Source: Agromyces ramosus (GTDB taxonomy: Bacteria; Actinomycetota; Actinomycetes; Actinomycetales; Microbacteriaceae). From it: a stretch of 64,000 nt of DNA. Each line of letters opens with the position of its first letter. The first letter of the stretch is position 1. The stretch covers positions 930,001 to 994,000 of the forward strand of contig NZ_SGWY01000001.1 of assembly GCF_004216665.1 (NCBI RefSeq). The letters run 5' to 3'. A program made the translations under genes and the position numbers. Positions 8,490 to 17,037 of the stretch are shown here, in pieces. The notes below the pieces were generated by a model, which saw nothing but the letters and a program-made list of their open reading frames with translations, did not search any database and was not told the origin of the DNA.

Positions 8490-9482
8490 CTACCCCTTCG
8501 TGGATCCCGCCAGCAGGCCGCGCACGAAGTAGCGCTGCAGGCTGAAGAACACGATGAGCGGGATGATGATCGAGATGAACGCGGCCGCCGTCAGCAGCTG
8601 CCAGTCCTGGCCGCGCGTGCCCGTGAGCTCCGCCAATCGCTGGGTGAGTGGTGCCACGTCCGAGGTACCGCCGGAGAAGATCAGGGCGACGAGCAGGTCG
8701 TTCCACACCCAGATGAACTGGAAGATCGCGAAGGAGGCGATCGCCGGCACGGCCAGCGGCAGCACGATCCGGAAGAAGATCTGGCCGTGCGTCGCACCGT
8801 CGACCCTGGCCGCCTCGATCACGTCGGCGGGGATCTCCGAGATGAAGTTGTGCAGCAGGAAGATCGCCAGCGGCAGCGCGAACATCGAGTGGGCGAGCCA
8901 CAGCGGCAGGTAGTTCTGCTCGGGGATGATCGGGATCACGTCGTGCAGCCAGGCCTGCATCGGCCGCAGCACGGTCGAGAAGATCTGCAGCAGCGGCACC
9001 AGGGCCATCTGCAACGGGATGATCTGCAGCGCGAAGATGATGATGAACAGCACGCCCACGCCGCGGAACCGCATCCAGGCGAAGGCGTAGGCCGCCATCG
9101 AGGCGAACACGAGCGGGATGAGCGTCGCCAGCAGTGCGATCGCGATGGAGTTCACGATGTACGAGCCGAGCTGGGGCGACGACTGCGACGACGAGAACAG
9201 CACGTCGCGGTAGTTCTCGAGCGTGAAGCCCGGATTCGCGAAGATCGTCCACCATCCCGTGGTGCGGATGAGCTCCGCGGGCCGGAACGAGCTGATGAAG
9301 AGCCCGAAGGTCGGGATCGTCCAGAGCACGGCGATGATGAGCGACGCGATCGTCGCGGTGCGGGACGTGAGCTGCTTCTTGACCCGCATCGTCTTGGGCT
9401 GGGCGTACTCGGCCTGCTCGACGCCCTCGAGGGTGCCGAGGTTCTTGCCGACGGGAAGGTCCGCCGGGGCGACGCTGCTCAT
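8490..9482 (-). CDS. carbohydrate ABC transporter permease (MalG/AglG type)
   Basis: 330 residues with six predicted membrane helices. The permease EAA loop that contacts the ATPase is present as EIPADVIEAARVDGATHGQIFFRIVLP near residue 235 (given here as a landmark of that region). Sequence style resembles the alpha-glucoside AglG branch of MalG-like permeases. It would form the translocation pore with the upstream permease. Its ATG overlaps the upstream stop by 4 bp (ATGA), so translation is coupled. No ATPase gene is in the operon, and a shared MsiK-like ATPase encoded elsewhere is the usual actinobacterial solution. Confidence 0.9.
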   Translation of the reverse strand: MSSVAPADLPVGKNLGTLEGVEQAEYAQPKTMRVKKQLTSRTATIASLIIAVLWTIPTFGLFISSFRPAELIRTTGWWTIFANPGFTLENYRDVLFSSSQSSPQLGSYIVNSIAIALLATLIPLVFASMAAYAFAWMRFRGVGVLFIIIFALQIIPLQMALVPLLQIFSTVLRPMQAWLHDVIPIIPEQNYLPLWLAHSMFALPLAIFLLHNFISEIPADVIEAARVDGATHGQIFFRIVLPLAVPAIASFAIFQFIWVWNDLLVALIFSGGTSDVAPLTQRLAELTGTRGQDWQLLTAAAFISIIIPLIVFFSLQRYFVRGLLAGSTKG

Positions 9483-10447
9483 CGGATCTCCCTCTGCTTG
9501 CGAAGCACGTTGACGTTGTAGATGACGATCGGCAGCACCAGCACGAACAGGATGAGCGCGAGCGCTGAACCGCGCCCGATCTCGCTCGCCCGGAACGCCT
9601 GGGTGTACATCTCGTTCGCCACGATGCTCGTGTTGAAGTTTCCGGCCGTCATCGTGCGCACGATGTCGAAGACCTTCAGGGTGGCGATCGAGATCGTCGT
9701 GAGCACGACCACCAGCGCACCCCGGATGCCCGGGATCGTGACGTTCGTGAAGCGTTGCCACGCGTTGGTGCCGTCGAGCTGCGCCGCCTCGATCTGCTCG
9801 GTCGCGATGCCCTTGATGGCGGCGCTGAGCACGACCATCGCGAACCCGGTCTGCACCCAGATCATCACGACGATGAGGAGGATGGTGTTGATCGGATCGG
9901 TCTGCAGCCATTGCACCGGCTCGCCGCCGAATGCGACGACGATCGCGTTGAGCAGGCCGATCTGCTCCCGCTCGCCCGAGCGGTACTCGTAGACGAACTT
10001 CCAGATGACGCTCGCTCCCACGAACGAGATGGCGATCGGCATGAACAGGATCGCCTTGTAGTACCGCTCCCCGCGGGACCGGTCGATGAACACGGCGTAC
10101 GCCAGGCCCACCGCGGTCGCGAACGTCGGCACGAGCAGCACCCAGATGACCGTGTTGATCAGGGTGCGGATCGCCGCGGGCTGCGTGAACGTCCACACGA
10201 AGTTGTCGAGGGTCCAGGCGCCCGACGAGTCCTGGAACGCCAGGATGCTCGTGCGGATCGCCGGGTAGACGAGGCCGACGGCCACGAACAGCAGCGCCGG
10301 GGTGAGGAAGCCCGCCAGCTGCCAGTAGTCGCGGCCCTTCTTCGGAGCCTTGTCGATGAAGAAGATGAGGAGGCCGACGACCGCGGCGAACACCGCGAGC
10401 CCCATCACCACCTGCAGGATCTTGCCGAGGAGATCGGCCGTGGTCAT
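9479..10447 (-). CDS. carbohydrate ABC transporter permease (MalF/AglF type)
   Basis: 322 residues, about eight membrane helices, with the EAA loop in IATEQIEAAQLDGTNAWQRF near residue 225. The short N-terminal part before FLTPALLF includes one extra helix (about 10-30) and a basic linker, which is also seen in AglF-like proteins. It is the first permease of the importer. It is preceded by a 112-nt gap holding a very strong hairpin, so its level is probably set below that of the binding protein. Substrate inferred to be a disaccharide or small oligosaccharide such as an alpha-glucoside, by resemblance only. Confidence 0.9.
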   Translation of the reverse strand: MTTADLLGKILQVVMGLAVFAAVVGLLIFFIDKAPKKGRDYWQLAGFLTPALLFVAVGLVYPAIRTSILAFQDSSGAWTLDNFVWTFTQPAAIRTLINTVIWVLLVPTFATAVGLAYAVFIDRSRGERYYKAILFMPIAISFVGASVIWKFVYEYRSGEREQIGLLNAIVVAFGGEPVQWLQTDPINTILLIVVMIWVQTGFAMVVLSAAIKGIATEQIEAAQLDGTNAWQRFTNVTIPGIRGALVVVLTTISIATLKVFDIVRTMTAGNFNTSIVANEMYTQAFRASEIGRGSALALILFVLVLPIVIYNVNVLRKQREIR

Positions 10448-10482
10448 CGTGCCTCCCGGGTTCGTCGTTGAAGCTGGGGTGC

Positions 10483-10514
10483 CGAGGGGCGGGGTCCTTC
10501 AACCCCGCCCCTCG
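10483..10514 (-). promoter_or_regulatory. 13-bp intercistronic stem-loop (binding protein/permease)
   Basis: CGAGGGGCGGGGT pairs perfectly with ACCCCGCCCCTCG around a 6-nt loop, between the binding-protein stop and the permease start. In other sugar importers such structures lower downstream expression by partial termination or stabilise the upstream mRNA, giving excess binding protein. That role is inferred here. Confidence 0.7.
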
Positions 10515-10559
10515 ATCATGCCGCGTCCTCGGCGCTCGCCGGGCGCGACGCGCGGACGG

Positions 10560-11918
10560 CTAGCTGGACGGCCAGGTGGACTCGATGGTGTCGAGCACCT
10601 GCGCGGTGCTCTCGCCGCCGACCCAGGCCACGATGCCCTTCCAGAAGGAATCGGCACCGACGGCGCCGGGCATCAGGTCGGACCCGTCGAACCGGAACGT
10701 CGTCTCGGGATCCTGCAGGATCTCGATCGACTGCACGAGCAGCTCGCTCGACGCGTTCTCGGGGTCGACGCCCTTGTTCGCGCTGATCACGCCGCCCAGG
10801 CTCACCCGGTTGTTCGCCCAGGTGTCGCTCGAGAGGAAGGTGCGGAACGCCTCCACCTCGTCCGCCTCGCGGAAGGCCACGACGATCTCGCCACCACCCG
10901 TGACCGACAGCGGGTCACCGGCGTTCACGGGCGGGAGCAGGAAGCCGAACACGTCGCCGTCGGAGGCCACCGACACGGCGTCGCCGCCCTCGGGGTTCCA
11001 GAAGGTCTCGTAGAACGACGCCTGGTGGTGCAGCGAGCACTCGCCGTCGAGGATCGGCAGGCCGGCCTCCTGGAACGACTGCGTGATCTGCGTCGAGACA
11101 TCGCCGATGCCGCCGTTGACCATCTCGTCGCTCTTCAGCACCTCGCCGACGCCATCGAACGCCTCGGCGATCTGCGGGTCGTTGAACGGGATCTCGTGCG
11201 TGACCCACTGGTCGTAGACCTCAGGACCGGCCTGGCGCAGCACGTAGTCCTCGACCCAGTCGGTGCCAGGCCAACCCGTGGCCTCACCGGACTCGAGGCC
11301 GACGCACCATGGCTTGTGGTCACCCTCTGCGGCGATGTCCGCGGAGAGCTGCATGAGCTCGTCGATCGTCTGAGGGATCGCGTAGCCCTTCTCCTCGAAC
11401 TCGGTGGGCGAGTACCAGACGTAGCCCTTGATGCTCGCCATGAGCGGGGCCCCGTAGAAGGTGTCCTCATAGGTGCCGTACTGCTTCCAGTCCTCGGACC
11501 AGAACTCGTCGACGTTCGCCTCGACGCCCTCGGACCCCGGGATGAGCCAACCGCCTGCGGCGAGGCGCGCCATCAGGCCCGGCTGCGGCACGAAGCCGAC
11601 GTCGGGCGCGTTGCCGCCCTCGGCGAGCACCGCGATCTGGGCCTCGAACTCGCTCGAGCCCTGGTACTCCACCGAGATGCCGGTGCAGGTCTCGAAGTCG
11701 GCCCACGATTCGTTGAGCCGGTCGGCCTCGAGGTCGAGGATCGTGCCGGCCGCCGTGACCTCCGCGCCGTCGAACGTGCCGTACGTCTCGTAGTCGCTGC
11801 AATCGACGTCGGCCGCGTCCTGTTCGGCGACGTCGCCCGTGCAGGCCGTGAGTGCGAGGCCGACCGCGGCGGCCGCCACCACGGGGGCCATCCAACGGCG
11901 ATGCCGTGTGAGTCTCAT
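10560..11918 (-). CDS. carbohydrate ABC transporter substrate-binding lipoprotein
   Basis: 452 residues. Lipoprotein signal: RHRRW, a hydrophobic stretch, then LALTAC with the lipidated Cys at residue 26. The mature protein has the extracellular solute-binding type 1 fold, with landmarks EYQGSSEFEAQIAVLAEGG and FGFLLPPVNAG. Insertion-like CVGLESG and VTHEIPFNDPQ segments resemble AglE-type binding proteins. Start is the ATG with GAGGAG 7 nt upstream; a longer frame begins 23 codons earlier but has no better signal. It is the first gene of the importer operon and is divergent from a LacI regulator. A perfect operator palindrome lies 39 nt upstream of the start. Confidence 0.9.
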   Translation of the reverse strand: MRLTRHRRWMAPVVAAAAVGLALTACTGDVAEQDAADVDCSDYETYGTFDGAEVTAAGTILDLEADRLNESWADFETCTGISVEYQGSSEFEAQIAVLAEGGNAPDVGFVPQPGLMARLAAGGWLIPGSEGVEANVDEFWSEDWKQYGTYEDTFYGAPLMASIKGYVWYSPTEFEEKGYAIPQTIDELMQLSADIAAEGDHKPWCVGLESGEATGWPGTDWVEDYVLRQAGPEVYDQWVTHEIPFNDPQIAEAFDGVGEVLKSDEMVNGGIGDVSTQITQSFQEAGLPILDGECSLHHQASFYETFWNPEGGDAVSVASDGDVFGFLLPPVNAGDPLSVTGGGEIVVAFREADEVEAFRTFLSSDTWANNRVSLGGVISANKGVDPENASSELLVQSIEILQDPETTFRFDGSDLMPGAVGADSFWKGIVAWVGGESTAQVLDTIESTWPSS

Positions 11919-11956
11919 GTCATCTCCTCGTTGAGTGTGGTGCAAGGGGAAAGCCG

Positions 11957-11968
11957 GGAACCGGTTCC
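11957..11968. promoter_or_regulatory. LacI-type operator near the binding-protein gene
   Basis: GGAACCGGTTCC is a perfect 12-bp palindrome with the central CG typical of LacI-family operators. It lies 39 nt before the binding-protein start. A one-mismatch copy sits before the divergent LacI gene. Confidence 0.7.
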
Positions 11969-12021
11969 AGCCTCCACGGTAGGACAACAGGGTGATTCCT
12001 CACAAGGGACGGGAGGTCACG

Positions 12022-12036
12022 GTTCGGATACCGAAC
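12022..12036. promoter_or_regulatory. inverted repeat in the divergent control region
   Basis: GTTCGG-ATA-CCGAAC, a perfect 6-bp inverted repeat between the two LacI-type operators. A CelR-like GAGCGCTC core follows at 12062-12069. These may be further operators or promoter elements. Confidence 0.35.
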
Positions 12037-12115
12037 GTCGTTCCGCCGGGAACCGGCGCGAGAGCGCTCCCACCGCCCGCGGGCGCCAGGATCTCGGCGT
12101 CGGCATGGGGCATCC

Positions 12116-12127
12116 GGAAACGGTTCC
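12116..12127. promoter_or_regulatory. LacI-type operator upstream of the lacI-like gene
   Basis: GGAAACGGTTCC differs at one position from the perfect palindrome at 11957. It lies 61 nt before the regulator's start, so the LacI protein probably controls both its own gene and the divergent importer operon. Confidence 0.65.
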
Positions 12128-12187
12128 ACATTCGCTCCCGCGAGCACTACACTCTGCATCGGAGCAGCCCGACGGAGGGAGGCGCTG

Positions 12188-13207
12188 ATGGCCGCCATCG
12201 GCGATGTCGCGCGCCTCGCGGGGGTCTCGAAGGCCACCGCCTCCCGCGCCCTCTCCGGCCGCGGCTACGTCGCCGACGACACCAGGCGCCGGGTCGAGGC
12301 CGCCGCCGCCGAGATCGGGTACATCGCGTCGCCGGATGCCGCGAGCCTCGTCACGGGTCGCACGAAGAACGTCGGCGTGATCATCCCGTTCGTGAACCGC
12401 TGGTTCTTCGGCGAGGTGCTCGAGGGCATCGAGCGCGCGTTGCTCGGCGCGGGCTACGACCTCACGCTCTATAACCTCTCCGAGCCGGGGCCCGGCCGCG
12501 CCCGGGTGTTCGACTTCTTCCTCGCCCGCAAGCGCGTCGACGCCGTGATCGCGGTCGGCGTCGACCTCGACGAACACGAGGTCGCCTCACTCGACCGGCG
12601 CGAGAAGCCGCTCGTCTGCCTCGGCGGGAGCGGCGGCGCCGCGGCCCGGCTCTCGGTCGACGACCGTGCGGTGGGGCAGCTGGCCACCGAGCACCTGCTG
12701 CACCTCGGGCACACGCGCATCGCGCACCTGGCCGGCGCGGGCGCGGCCGCGATGCCGGCGAGCGTGCAGGGGCAGCGCCGCCGGGGATTCCTCGACGCCG
12801 TCGCGGCGGCCGGGATCCCGGCGGGCGAGCACGCGCACATCCTCGAGGCCGAGATGAGCATGCCCGGCGGCCACACCGGCGCGCTCCAGCTCCTCGGCCA
12901 CCCGGGCCGCCGGCCCACCGCGCTGTTCGCCGCATCCGACGAGATGGCCTTCGGCACGATCCGGGCCGCCGAGCGTCTGGGCATCGACGTGCCCGCCGAC
13001 CTCTCGGTCATCGGCGTCGACGGCCACGAGTACGCCGAGATGTTCGAGCTCACGACCGTCGAGCAGTACCCCGGCGAGCAGGGGCGGCTCGCGGTCGACG
13101 TCGTCCTGCGGCTGCTCGACGAGGCGACGGCCGATCCGCTGCCCGACTCCGGTGCACCGCTGCCCACCAGGCTGGTGGTGCGCTCCACGACGAGCGCCCC
13201 ACGCTGA
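12188..13207 (+). CDS. LacI family transcriptional regulator
   Basis: 339 residues. N-terminal helix-turn-helix (GDVARLAGVSKATASRALSG, about 4-24) and hinge helix (DAASLVTGRTKNVGVI, about 50-65), then a periplasmic-binding-protein-like sensor domain ending PTRLVVRSTT. ATG start with GGAGG 7 nt upstream. It is divergent from the binding-protein/permease operon and is flanked by matching palindromes. It therefore probably represses that importer until its sugar, or a metabolite of it, binds the sensor domain. Confidence 0.92.
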   Translation: MAAIGDVARLAGVSKATASRALSGRGYVADDTRRRVEAAAAEIGYIASPDAASLVTGRTKNVGVIIPFVNRWFFGEVLEGIERALLGAGYDLTLYNLSEPGPGRARVFDFFLARKRVDAVIAVGVDLDEHEVASLDRREKPLVCLGGSGGAAARLSVDDRAVGQLATEHLLHLGHTRIAHLAGAGAAAMPASVQGQRRRGFLDAVAAAGIPAGEHAHILEAEMSMPGGHTGALQLLGHPGRRPTALFAASDEMAFGTIRAAERLGIDVPADLSVIGVDGHEYAEMFELTTVEQYPGEQGRLAVDVVLRLLDEATADPLPDSGAPLPTRLVVRSTTSAPR

Positions 13208-13224
13208 ACGGCCGTGCGGCCCGG

Positions 13225-13245
13225 CCGAGGCGCCGGATGCCTCGG
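13225..13245 (+). terminator. hairpin after the lacI-like gene
   Basis: 7-bp stem CCGAGGC/GCCTCGG with a 7-nt loop, 18 nt after the stop. Confidence 0.5.
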
Positions 13246-13376
13246 GCTCGCGTCGCCGTCCGTGACGGCCTCCGCCACGGCGAGCGCGGGCTCCGGTGCG
13301 GGTGGTCGTCGGTCACGGGGCCCGCGGCGGCGAGGCCGACGGCCGGGAGCGACAGCGCGATCCAGCGCAGGCGCTC

Positions 13377-13390
13377 AGAAAGCCCTTTCT
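13377..13390. promoter_or_regulatory. LacI-type operator, distal copy
   Basis: AGAAAG-CC-CTTTCT: a 6+6 inverted repeat in the 377-bp gap before the second permease operon. The half-site resembles that of the stronger site at 13474. An inverted repeat GCGAGTTCG/CGAATTCGC (one mismatch) lies at 13392-13420. Confidence 0.5.
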
Positions 13391-13473
13391 CGCGAGTTCG
13401 CGCCAATGGCACGAATTCGCCAAGATCGTGGTTGCACCATCCCGTGATCGTGGGGTAGAAACGTCTCCAGCGG

Positions 13474-13493
13474 CTGAGATAGCGCTTTCTCAG
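13474..13493. promoter_or_regulatory. LacI-type operator, proximal copy
   Basis: A 20-bp palindrome of the form CTGAGA-N-AGCGCT-N-TCTCAG, perfect apart from the two N positions and with the central CG of LacI-family sites. It is 111 nt before the first permease start, and 49 nt before the short leader ORF. The likely ligand-responsive protein is the LacI-PmoA fusion at the end of the same locus. Confidence 0.65.
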
Positions 13494-13522
13494 AGCGGTC
13501 AACGACGACGACTGGAGACCAC

Positions 13523-13588
13523 GTGTTCCCGATGAGACGACCCGGCGCCCTGCGGCCGGTCCTCCGGCCCGGGCCGGGGCGGCGATGA
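13523..13588 (+). CDS. putative 21-codon leader peptide
   Basis: A GTG start (second in-frame ATG three codons on) follows GGAG by about 6 nt. It encodes a Pro/Arg-rich peptide beginning MFPMRRPGALRP. Its TGA stop overlaps the permease ATG (ATGA). The permease itself has no good Shine-Dalgarno, so translation may depend on ribosomes ending this leader. It has no known family, and its codon content is simply GC-rich. It may be untranslated. Confidence 0.4.
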   Translation: MFPMRRPGALRPVLRPGPGRR

Positions 13589-14514
13589 GCGCCCTCGGCG
13601 AGCTTCGCCGCATCAAGGGCTCGACGCCGCCGAAGCAGCGCAATCAGAACCGGGCCGCGTTCCTCTTCCTGCTCCCGTGGTTCCTCGGCCTCGCGCTCGT
13701 GACGATCGGTCCGATGGCGGCCTCGCTCGGCCTGTCGTTCACGCGGTACAACCTGCTGAGCCCGCCGCGCTTCAACGGCATCGACAACTTCGTGCGGATG
13801 CTCGAGGACGAGCGGTTGCACACGTCGCTCGGGGTCACGTTCCAGTACGTGTTCATCTCCGTGCCGTTGCAGCTCGGTCTCGCGCTGCTGCTCGCCGTGG
13901 CGCTCGACCGGGGCCTGCGCGGGTTGTCCTTCTACCGGTCGGCGTTCTACCTGCCGTCGCTCCTCGGAGCGAGCGTGGCGATCGCCATGCTGTGGCGCCA
14001 GATCTTCGGCGTCGACGGGCTCGTGAACACGGTCCTCGCCTGGTTCGGCATCGAGGGACAGGGCTGGATCTCGAATCCAGACACGGCGCTCGGCACCCTG
14101 ATGGTGCTCAACGTCTGGACGTTCGGATCGCCGATGGTGATCTTCCTGGCGGGGCTGCGCCAGATCCCCGCGATGTACTACGAGGCGGCAGCGGTCGACG
14201 GCGCCAGTCGCCGGCAGCAGTTCTGGCGCATCACGATGCCGCTGCTGACGCCGATCATCTTCTTCAACCTGATCCTGCAGCTCATCGGGGCGTTCCAGTC
14301 GTTCACCCAGGCGTTCATCGTCTCGGGCGGCACCGGCGGGCCCGTCGACTCGACGCTCTTCTACACGCTGTACCTCTACCAGCGCGGCTTCGCGAACCTC
14401 GACATGGGCTATGCCTCCGCGATGGCCTGGTTGCTGCTCGTGATCATCGCCGCATTCACCGCCATCAACTTCTGGGCCTCGAAGTATTGGGTGTTCTACG
14501 ATGACCAAGACTGA
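13585..14514 (+). CDS. carbohydrate ABC transporter permease (MalF/UgpA type)
   Basis: 309 residues, six membrane helices, starting with the usual short basic tail then FLFLLPWFLGL. EAA loop in YYEAAAVDGASRRQQFWRIT near residue 205. It forms the pore with the next gene, which starts 14 bp inside this one. It is preceded by LacI-type operators and a possible leader peptide. Confidence 0.92.
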   Translation: MSALGELRRIKGSTPPKQRNQNRAAFLFLLPWFLGLALVTIGPMAASLGLSFTRYNLLSPPRFNGIDNFVRMLEDERLHTSLGVTFQYVFISVPLQLGLALLLAVALDRGLRGLSFYRSAFYLPSLLGASVAIAMLWRQIFGVDGLVNTVLAWFGIEGQGWISNPDTALGTLMVLNVWTFGSPMVIFLAGLRQIPAMYYEAAAVDGASRRQQFWRITMPLLTPIIFFNLILQLIGAFQSFTQAFIVSGGTGGPVDSTLFYTLYLYQRGFANLDMGYASAMAWLLLVIIAAFTAINFWASKYWVFYDDQD

Positions 14515-15433
14515 TCCCGCCGTCGACCTCGCGCCGCTCACGGAGTCGGTCGTCACCGGGCTTCCGCCCGAGCAGGTCCGAGACGACCGCCGCAAGAACG
14601 CCTTCCGCAAGCCCGTCTCGAGCCTCATCCGGCACGCCATCCTCATCGCGGCGGCGCTGCTGATGCTCTACCCGGTCATCTGGATGGTCGTGAGCTCGGT
14701 CCGGCCGAACGACGTGATCTTCCGCGAGCCGGGGATCATCTTCGACAGCTTCGAGATCTCGAACTACGTCGACGGCTGGAACGCGCTGTCGTACCCGTTC
14801 AACACGTACCTGCTGAACTCGGCGCTCGTGGTGCTCGGCAGCATCGTCGGCAACCTCGTATCGTGCTCCATGGCCGCCTACGCCTTCGCCCGGCTCGACT
14901 TCACGGGCAAGCGCTTCTGGTTCGCCATCATGCTGCTCAGCATCATGCTGCCGATCCACGTGATCATCGTGCCGCAGTACGTGCTCTTCTCCCAGCTCGG
15001 ATGGGTCAACACCTTCCTGCCGCTCATCGTGCCGAAGCTGCTCGCGACCGACGCGTTCTTCATCTTCCTGATGGTGCAGTTCATCCGCGGCATCCCGCGC
15101 GAACTCGACGAGGCGGCCCGCATCGACGGTGCGGGGCATCCGCGGATCTTCCTGCAGATCATCCTCCCGCTCATGGTGCCGGCGCTTGCGACCGTGACGA
15201 TCTTCACGTTCATCTGGACGTGGAACGACTTCTTCAGCCAGCTCATCTACCTCACGAAGCCGGCGCTCTACACCGTCCCGCTCGCGCTGAATGCGTTCCA
15301 GGACGCCCAGAGCGCGACCGACTTCGGCGAGATGTTCGCGATGAGCGTCGTGTCGCTCATTCCCATCTTCCTGATCTTCCTCTTCGGCCAGCGATTCCTG
15401 ATCAAGGGCATCGCGACGACGGGGATCAAGTGA
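14501..15433 (+). CDS. carbohydrate ABC transporter permease (MalG/UgpE type)
   Basis: 310 residues. A roughly 45-residue cytoplasmic N-terminus precedes six helices; the EAA loop is in RELDEAARIDGAGHPRIFLQ near residue 210. Its start lies inside the upstream permease gene (14-bp overlap), so both are translated together. Two small hairpins (near 15432 and 15459) occupy the 107-nt gap before the binding-protein gene. Confidence 0.92.
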   Translation: MTKTDPAVDLAPLTESVVTGLPPEQVRDDRRKNAFRKPVSSLIRHAILIAAALLMLYPVIWMVVSSVRPNDVIFREPGIIFDSFEISNYVDGWNALSYPFNTYLLNSALVVLGSIVGNLVSCSMAAYAFARLDFTGKRFWFAIMLLSIMLPIHVIIVPQYVLFSQLGWVNTFLPLIVPKLLATDAFFIFLMVQFIRGIPRELDEAARIDGAGHPRIFLQIILPLMVPALATVTIFTFIWTWNDFFSQLIYLTKPALYTVPLALNAFQDAQSATDFGEMFAMSVVSLIPIFLIFLFGQRFLIKGIATTGIK

Positions 15434-15540
15434 TCGGCCTGCCCGATCCTCGGCCGGCGCGCATCGTCGTGCGCCCGTCGACGGCACCACCAGCACGAAC
15501 CACTCCCCCGCACCACGAGACATCCAGGAAGGACACCACC

Positions 15541-16875
15541 ATGCGAGGCAACCTACGACGCCGTCTCGGCGTCGTCGCGGCCATCGGCGCAGCGACGACG
15601 CTCGCCCTCACGGCCTGCGCCGGCAACGCCGCCCCCGCCGACGAGGCGCCCGAGCTCGAGCTCTCCGACGAGCCGGTCACGCTCTCATTCACCTGGTGGG
15701 GCAACGACACCCGCCACGCGATCACCGAGGAGCTCATCGCCGCGTTCGAGGAGGAGCATCCGAACATCACGATCGAGCCGCAGTACACCGACTGGGCCGG
15801 CTACTGGGACAAGCTCTCCACATCCGTGGCGGCGGGGGACATCCCCGACATCATCCAGATGGACGAGAAGCAGCTGTCGACGTACGCCGCCAACGGCGTG
15901 CTCATGGACCTCGGCGGCCTCTCCTCGGTGCTCTCCACCGGGGACTACCCCGCGGCCGTGCTCGGCACCGGCGCGCTCGACGGAACGCAGTACGGCGTGC
16001 CGGTCGGCATCAACTCCTACACGATCATCGCCAACAGGGACCTCCTCGACCAGTACGGCGTCGACCTGCCCGACGACGAGACGTGGACGTGGGACGACTT
16101 CGTCGACACCGCCGCGGAGGTCGCGGAGGCCAGCGGCGGTGCCATCGCGGGTACCCAGTCGTGGGGCTTCGAGGACGGCGGACTGAACAACTGGCTGCGC
16201 CAGCGCGACAGCGCGCTCTACACGACCGACGGCGAGGTCGCCGCCACCGAGGAGGACCTCGAGTCGTGGTGGGAGTTCCTGCTCGAGGCCACGAAGGCCG
16301 GCGCGACGCCCGCCCCCTCGGCGACCATCGAGCGCGAGTCCGGCGGCCTCGCCGAGTCGTTCACCGCGACGAACCAGTCCGCGTTCGGCCCGTGGTGGTC
16401 GAACCAGGTGCAGGCGCTCCGTGACGCGAGCGGGCAGGACCTGGTCGCCCTGCGCGTGCCGTCGACCGACGGCGCATCCGACGGCTGGCCCTACTACAAG
16501 CCGTCGATGTTCTGGTCGGCGTCGTCCAAGACCGAGCACCCGGCCGAGGTCGCGACGTTCCTCGACTACCTGGCCAACAGCGAGGACGCCGCCGACCTGC
16601 TGCTCGCCGAGCGCGGCGTCCCGGCCAACGAGAGGATCCGCGACTACATCACGCCGAAGCTCGACGACGTCAACCAGACCGTGGTCGGGTTCCTCGACGA
16701 CCTCGCCCCCGAGGTGGGAGACGCTCCGCCCGCCACGCCCCCGGGCGGCGGTGCGATCGAGGCGATCATCGACCAGCACACCCAGAAGGTGCTCTTCGGC
16801 GAGCTGACCCCCGATCAGGCCGCGACGAGCTTCCTCGCGGAGCTGCAGCAGGCGCTCGACGACGCCGCCGTCTGA
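15541..16875 (+). CDS. carbohydrate ABC transporter substrate-binding lipoprotein
   Basis: 444 residues. Lipoprotein signal with LALTAC (Cys at residue 26). The mature part is a solute-binding type 1 protein: TLSFTWWGNDTRHAITEELI, GDIPDIIQMDEKQL, and a WTWDDFVDTAAEV segment. The start ATG has AGGAAGG 8 nt upstream. In contrast to the first importer, the binding protein is the last of the three transport genes. It is followed by a strong terminator and then the regulator/dehydrogenase pair. The ligand is unknown. Confidence 0.92.
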   Translation: MRGNLRRRLGVVAAIGAATTLALTACAGNAAPADEAPELELSDEPVTLSFTWWGNDTRHAITEELIAAFEEEHPNITIEPQYTDWAGYWDKLSTSVAAGDIPDIIQMDEKQLSTYAANGVLMDLGGLSSVLSTGDYPAAVLGTGALDGTQYGVPVGINSYTIIANRDLLDQYGVDLPDDETWTWDDFVDTAAEVAEASGGAIAGTQSWGFEDGGLNNWLRQRDSALYTTDGEVAATEEDLESWWEFLLEATKAGATPAPSATIERESGGLAESFTATNQSAFGPWWSNQVQALRDASGQDLVALRVPSTDGASDGWPYYKPSMFWSASSKTEHPAEVATFLDYLANSEDAADLLLAERGVPANERIRDYITPKLDDVNQTVVGFLDDLAPEVGDAPPATPPGGGAIEAIIDQHTQKVLFGELTPDQAATSFLAELQQALDDAAV

Positions 16876-16913
16876 TCCCCCGCCGACGGCCCATCCTCCC
16901 GGTCCGTCACCCC

Positions 16914-16949
16914 GAGCGGCTGCCGCGTCTGCCTGCGCGGCAGCCGCTC
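16914..16949 (+). terminator. terminator of the second sugar ABC operon
   Basis: A perfect 14-bp stem (GAGCGGCTGCCGCG with its complement) and an 8-nt loop, 39 nt after the binding-protein stop. No T-run. Confidence 0.8.
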
Positions 16950-17037
16950 ACCTCCCCGCCGACCCCGCGTCGGCACCGCGTTCGCGCCCCACTCGGCGTA
17001 GCGTCGTTCCCAGCCACTTCCCCGACGGAGGTCCACG

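Noticed and set aside
7071..9521. 816-codon plus-strand frame across the PhoD and permease genes
   Set aside because: Low-complexity Arg/Asp/His-rich translation, antisense to two well-supported families.
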